This document shows positions 14,973 through 17,098 of a DNA stretch of 17,098 bases, in pieces (the stretch's first letter is position 1; the number at the start of each line of letters is the position of its first letter). Below the pieces are notes generated by a model that did no database searches, was not told the DNA's origin, and saw only the letters and a program-made list of their open reading frames with translations. The DNA is from DATAVK01 sp036267755 (lineage in GTDB: Bacteria; Actinomycetota; Actinomycetes; JAFAQI01). Made by a program: the position numbers and the translations under genes. The stretch covers positions 1 to 17,098 of the forward strand of contig DATAVK010000095.1 in the NCBI GenBank assembly GCA_036267755.1, read 5' to 3'.

Positions 14973-15851
14973 ATGCACACCAGCAGACTCGCCGGCCTCG
15001 GGCTCGTCGTCGGCCTAGGTCTCACCACGGCATGCGGGGCCGGCGCCGCGGCCCACACCGACGGGATCCGACCCGCGGGTTTCGATGGGCCCGGCATCGC
15101 CGCGGGGAATCGGCACGCCGATGCCGTCGCCGAGGCCAAACGTCTGATCTGGCTCAGTCCGACGATCGGCGCCGAGTCGCGGGCCGCGAAAGCGCCGAAG
15201 CGGTCGCTGCGGACCGCACCCGATCGACCGTTCGGGAACACCGTCGTGTCGCGCCGCCGGTTCTGGACCAGCGACCGATCCCTCACGGCGACGTTCGATG
15301 CGCTGAAGAAGCTGGCACCTCATGGCACCGAGGCAGCGGGTGAAGGCGAGTCTTCCGACCACGGCCGCATCACGGAGCGAGACGCCGAGTTCGACGTGGT
15401 CCATCTGCCGGGCACCCTCTTTGAGGCCGAGCTCGAGATCGAGGTCGTGCCGGCCGGGCACGGGCACAGCGCGGTCGGGGCGTACGCCGAGGTGGTGCCG
15501 CAGCCCAAGCGACGAGCCGACGAGAACGTGCCGCGATCGCTCCGGACCGTCCAGGTCGCCAAGGTCAGCCTGTCCGACGACTCCGTCAAGGCGCAGAAAA
15601 CGGTGACCGGCCACCGGGCGGCCCGGCTGGTGCGCGACTTCGACGTACTCCGGGTCGAGCCGCCGCAGGGCGTCCACCCGTGTCCGATGCAGCTCACCGC
15701 GCTGCGCGCGACGTTCCGCGCCGTGGGCCATGTCTGGCAGGCGGAGGACTCGGTCTGCGGCGAGGTGCTCGTGACTCGCGACGGTCATCGGCTGCCCGCT
15801 CTGGCGCCCGACCGAGCCTTCACCCGATCGTTGCACCGCGACCTCGGTTGA
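14973..15851 (+). CDS. Exported protein of unknown function, possible lipoprotein
   Basis: A 292-residue protein that I cannot place in a family. The first 20 residues form a signal sequence (MHTSRLAGLGLVVGLGLTTA) followed by Cys21; LTTAC is close to a lipobox but has Thr at the -3 position. The mature N-terminal part (about 30-110) is basic and Ala-rich. The second half (about 138-275) alternates strands (AEFDVVHLPGTLFEAELEIEVV, RTVQVAKVSL, LTALRATFRAVGHVW) and has many histidines. Two cysteines, Cys237 and Cys262, could form a disulfide outside the cell. No catalytic motif stands out. No Shine-Dalgarno is visible before ATG 14973; the 55-bp gap to the divergent DUF2516 gene must hold both promoters. 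Confidence 0.75.
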   Translation: MHTSRLAGLGLVVGLGLTTACGAGAAAHTDGIRPAGFDGPGIAAGNRHADAVAEAKRLIWLSPTIGAESRAAKAPKRSLRTAPDRPFGNTVVSRRRFWTSDRSLTATFDALKKLAPHGTEAAGEGESSDHGRITERDAEFDVVHLPGTLFEAELEIEVVPAGHGHSAVGAYAEVVPQPKRRADENVPRSLRTVQVAKVSLSDDSVKAQKTVTGHRAARLVRDFDVLRVEPPQGVHPCPMQLTALRATFRAVGHVWQAEDSVCGEVLVTRDGHRLPALAPDRAFTRSLHRDLG

Positions 15852-15855
15852 GACC

Positions 15856-15911
15856 AGCCACACGCATGGCCCATTGGTGTTGCCATAGCCACACGCATGG
15901 CCCATTGGTGT
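15856..15911. repeat. Two perfect 25-bp direct repeats, each with an internal interrupted palindrome
   Basis: Identical 25-bp copies lie at 15856-15880 and 15887-15911, separated by the 6-bp TGCCAT, giving a period of 31 bp. Each copy starts AGCCACACGC and ends CCATTGGTGT. Each contains an interrupted dyad: ACAC and GTGT as outer arms and ATGG/CCAT around a central C as inner arms. They fill most of the 74-bp gap between two convergent genes. They could be a protein-binding site, part of a transcription end, or a copy of a dispersed genomic repeat; the window does not decide. Confidence 0.9.
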
Positions 15912-15925
15912 CGGCGCACAACACG

Positions 15926-17098
15926 TCAGCGGTGGAACGGGCCGGCGATCCCGGGCGGCACCGGGACGTGATTCTGCAGCGCCCAGTCCCGCGCCATCGC
16001 GATCCTGGCCGGCGTCGTCGGGTGGTCGAAGAAGAACACGAACAGCACCGGCGACGGCTCGAGATCGTCCAGCCCGCTGATGGCAAGGTTGCGCTGCGCC
16101 TCGACGAAGGCCTGCGGGTCGCGGTCGAGCACGAGCGAGTGATGGTCGGCCCGCGCCTCGATGTGGCGTGAAACGACGTTGTACAGCGGGCTGATCGCAA
16201 AGTTCAGGACGGTGTACGACGCCAACAGCAGCGGGACGATCCGCGCATCGGCCATGCCGGTCGCGCCGCCGAGCCGGGGCAGCCGACGGCCCGAGCCGAG
16301 GAACGCACCGGCCAGACACAAGGCGGCCGCGACTCCGATCGCGCCTTCCAACGTGCCGCGCAGCACGTCGTGGTACTTCGAGTGGCCGAGCTCGTGAGCT
16401 GTGAGCGCCCGGATCTCGCGAGGGTTGTCATCACGCAGCAACGTGTCGTAGAGCACCAGCCGGCGACTCCCGCCGAAGCCGCTCACGTAGGCGTTCTCCG
16501 AGTTGGTGCGCCCGCCTTCGTGGGCTACCAGGATGTCCTTCAGCGGCTGGCCGTCCCTCCGAGCAAGGGCGAGCAATGAGGTCCGCAGCGGGCCGGCCGG
16601 CAGCGACGTCGTCGACGTGAACAGCGGCTGCACGGTGTACGGGTAGACGTACGAGCCGACGATAACGAGAGCCGCGCCGACACCCGCCGCCCAGATCCAC
16701 CACCGCCGCGGAGCCCGCCGGGCCAGCCCGACGAGGATCAGCACCACCACCGACGTCGACACGATGGTGACGAGGTAGCCGCGGCCGACGTCGGCGAACC
16801 ACCCCGACCAGCCTTCGTTGGTCAGGCCGTAGTGCCGCTCGATGGTGTGCTCGTGCGCGGCGATCGGCAACAGCACCAGCAGCGTCACCAGGGTGACGAG
16901 CACGGCGCCGGCAAAGCCCCGGAGCCACCAGCGCCGGGTCGGCAGCCGCTCGATCAGCCGGGCGCCGAGCGGCGAGAGCCCGAGTGCCACCGGGATCAGG
17001 ATCGACAGCGCCACCGCCAGCAGCCCCCACGGCCGGATGACGTGGTGGTACGCCGTTTCCCGCGCGATCTGGGCGGCGGTGAAGTCCACGGTGGCGTC
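15926..17098 (-). CDS. M48 family (Ste24-like) membrane metalloprotease, 5' end outside window
   Basis: At least 387 residues of an integral-membrane zinc endopeptidase of the M48A/Ste24 (CAAX prenyl protease 1-like) type. The zinc site HELGH (232-236, numbered from GTG 17089) and the downstream ligand Glu311 in EARAD are present. Other Ste24-like signatures are HYGLTNEGW (86-94), NAYVSGFGGSRRLVLYDTLL (199-218) and the late FFDHPTTPARI. Hydrophobic segments lie near 22-38, 59-77, 105-121, 133-148, 248-264 and 285-302. The first GTG is at 17089, but the frame stays open to the window edge, and related actinobacterial proteases usually have extra residues before this point; the true start is probably beyond 17098. 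Substrates in bacteria are mostly misfolded or membrane proteins; here unknown. Confidence 0.9.
   Translation of the reverse strand, partial: DATVDFTAAQIARETAYHHVIRPWGLLAVALSILIPVALGLSPLGARLIERLPTRRWWLRGFAGAVLVTLVTLLVLLPIAAHEHTIERHYGLTNEGWSGWFADVGRGYLVTIVSTSVVVLILVGLARRAPRRWWIWAAGVGAALVIVGSYVYPYTVQPLFTSTTSLPAGPLRTSLLALARRDGQPLKDILVAHEGGRTNSENAYVSGFGGSRRLVLYDTLLRDDNPREIRALTAHELGHSKYHDVLRGTLEGAIGVAAALCLAGAFLGSGRRLPRLGGATGMADARIVPLLLASYTVLNFAISPLYNVVSRHIEARADHHSLVLDRDPQAFVEAQRNLAISGLDDLEPSPVLFVFFFDHPTTPARIAMARDWALQNHVPVPPGIAGPFHR

Noticed and set aside
15856..15911. Possible CRISPR array from the repeated 25-mer
   Set aside because: There are only two copies with a 6-bp spacer and no cas genes; CRISPR spacers are about 30 bp.
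15015..16319. Minus-strand open frame across the exported-protein gene, the repeats and the protease end
   Set aside because: It crosses two supported genes in another frame and the repeat gap, with no recognisable domain.

Overview
The window is a very G+C-rich stretch with G/C-ending codons, ATG/GTG/TTG starts and many 1-4 bp stop/start overlaps. It carries marker genes of Actinomycetota: carD (RNA polymerase-binding regulator), mshA (mycothiol synthesis), a mycothiol-dependent isomerase family member and a DUF2516 protein. The chromosome is therefore actinobacterial. Genus and order cannot be fixed from sequence alone. I see no rRNA, tRNA, CRISPR array, phage or transposase. Every gap between genes is shorter than 100 bp.

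Positions 1-5830 (all minus strand) hold carD, a membrane PIN/TRAM protein, ispF, a thiolase, cysS and rlmB, read in that order. This is the widely conserved carD-ispD-ispF-cysS-rlmB neighbourhood with two changes: ispD is absent from its usual place, where the PIN/TRAM gene sits instead, and a thiolase lies between ispF and cysS. The PIN/TRAM-ispF and cysS-rlmB pairs overlap at stop/start and look translationally coupled.

Positions 5979-8262 (plus strand) hold three envelope proteins: a single-pass membrane protein with a CX5C pair, a UbiA-family prenyltransferase, and a lipoprotein resembling PCuAC copper chaperones but lacking histidine. Positions 8278-10874 (minus strand) hold mshA, a YbjN-domain gene and gpmA, a known actinobacterial arrangement. 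Divergent from mshA is a two-gene plus-strand operon: a short-chain dehydrogenase and a mycothiol-dependent maleylpyruvate isomerase-like protein (10934-12408).

Positions 12431-14295 (minus strand) hold an AlaX-like alanyl-tRNA editing protein overlapping an alkaline-phosphatase-superfamily hydrolase. The remainder holds a 79-residue protein of unknown function, a DUF2516 membrane protein, an exported protein of unknown function, a pair of perfect 25-bp direct repeats, and an M48 (Ste24-like) membrane protease whose start lies beyond the right edge.

Six genes have an actinobacterial -10-like hexamer 6-7 nt before the start codon and no convincing Shine-Dalgarno at normal spacing that is needed to explain the start, suggesting leaderless mRNAs; genes such as carD, the PCuAC-like lipoprotein, the MDMPI-like gene and the 79-residue gene have clear Shine-Dalgarno sequences. 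Most of the window is core housekeeping. I do not see a new defence or mobile system. The least explained parts are the 25-bp repeat pair, the envelope trio, the altered isoprenoid neighbourhood and the exported protein at 14973-15851.
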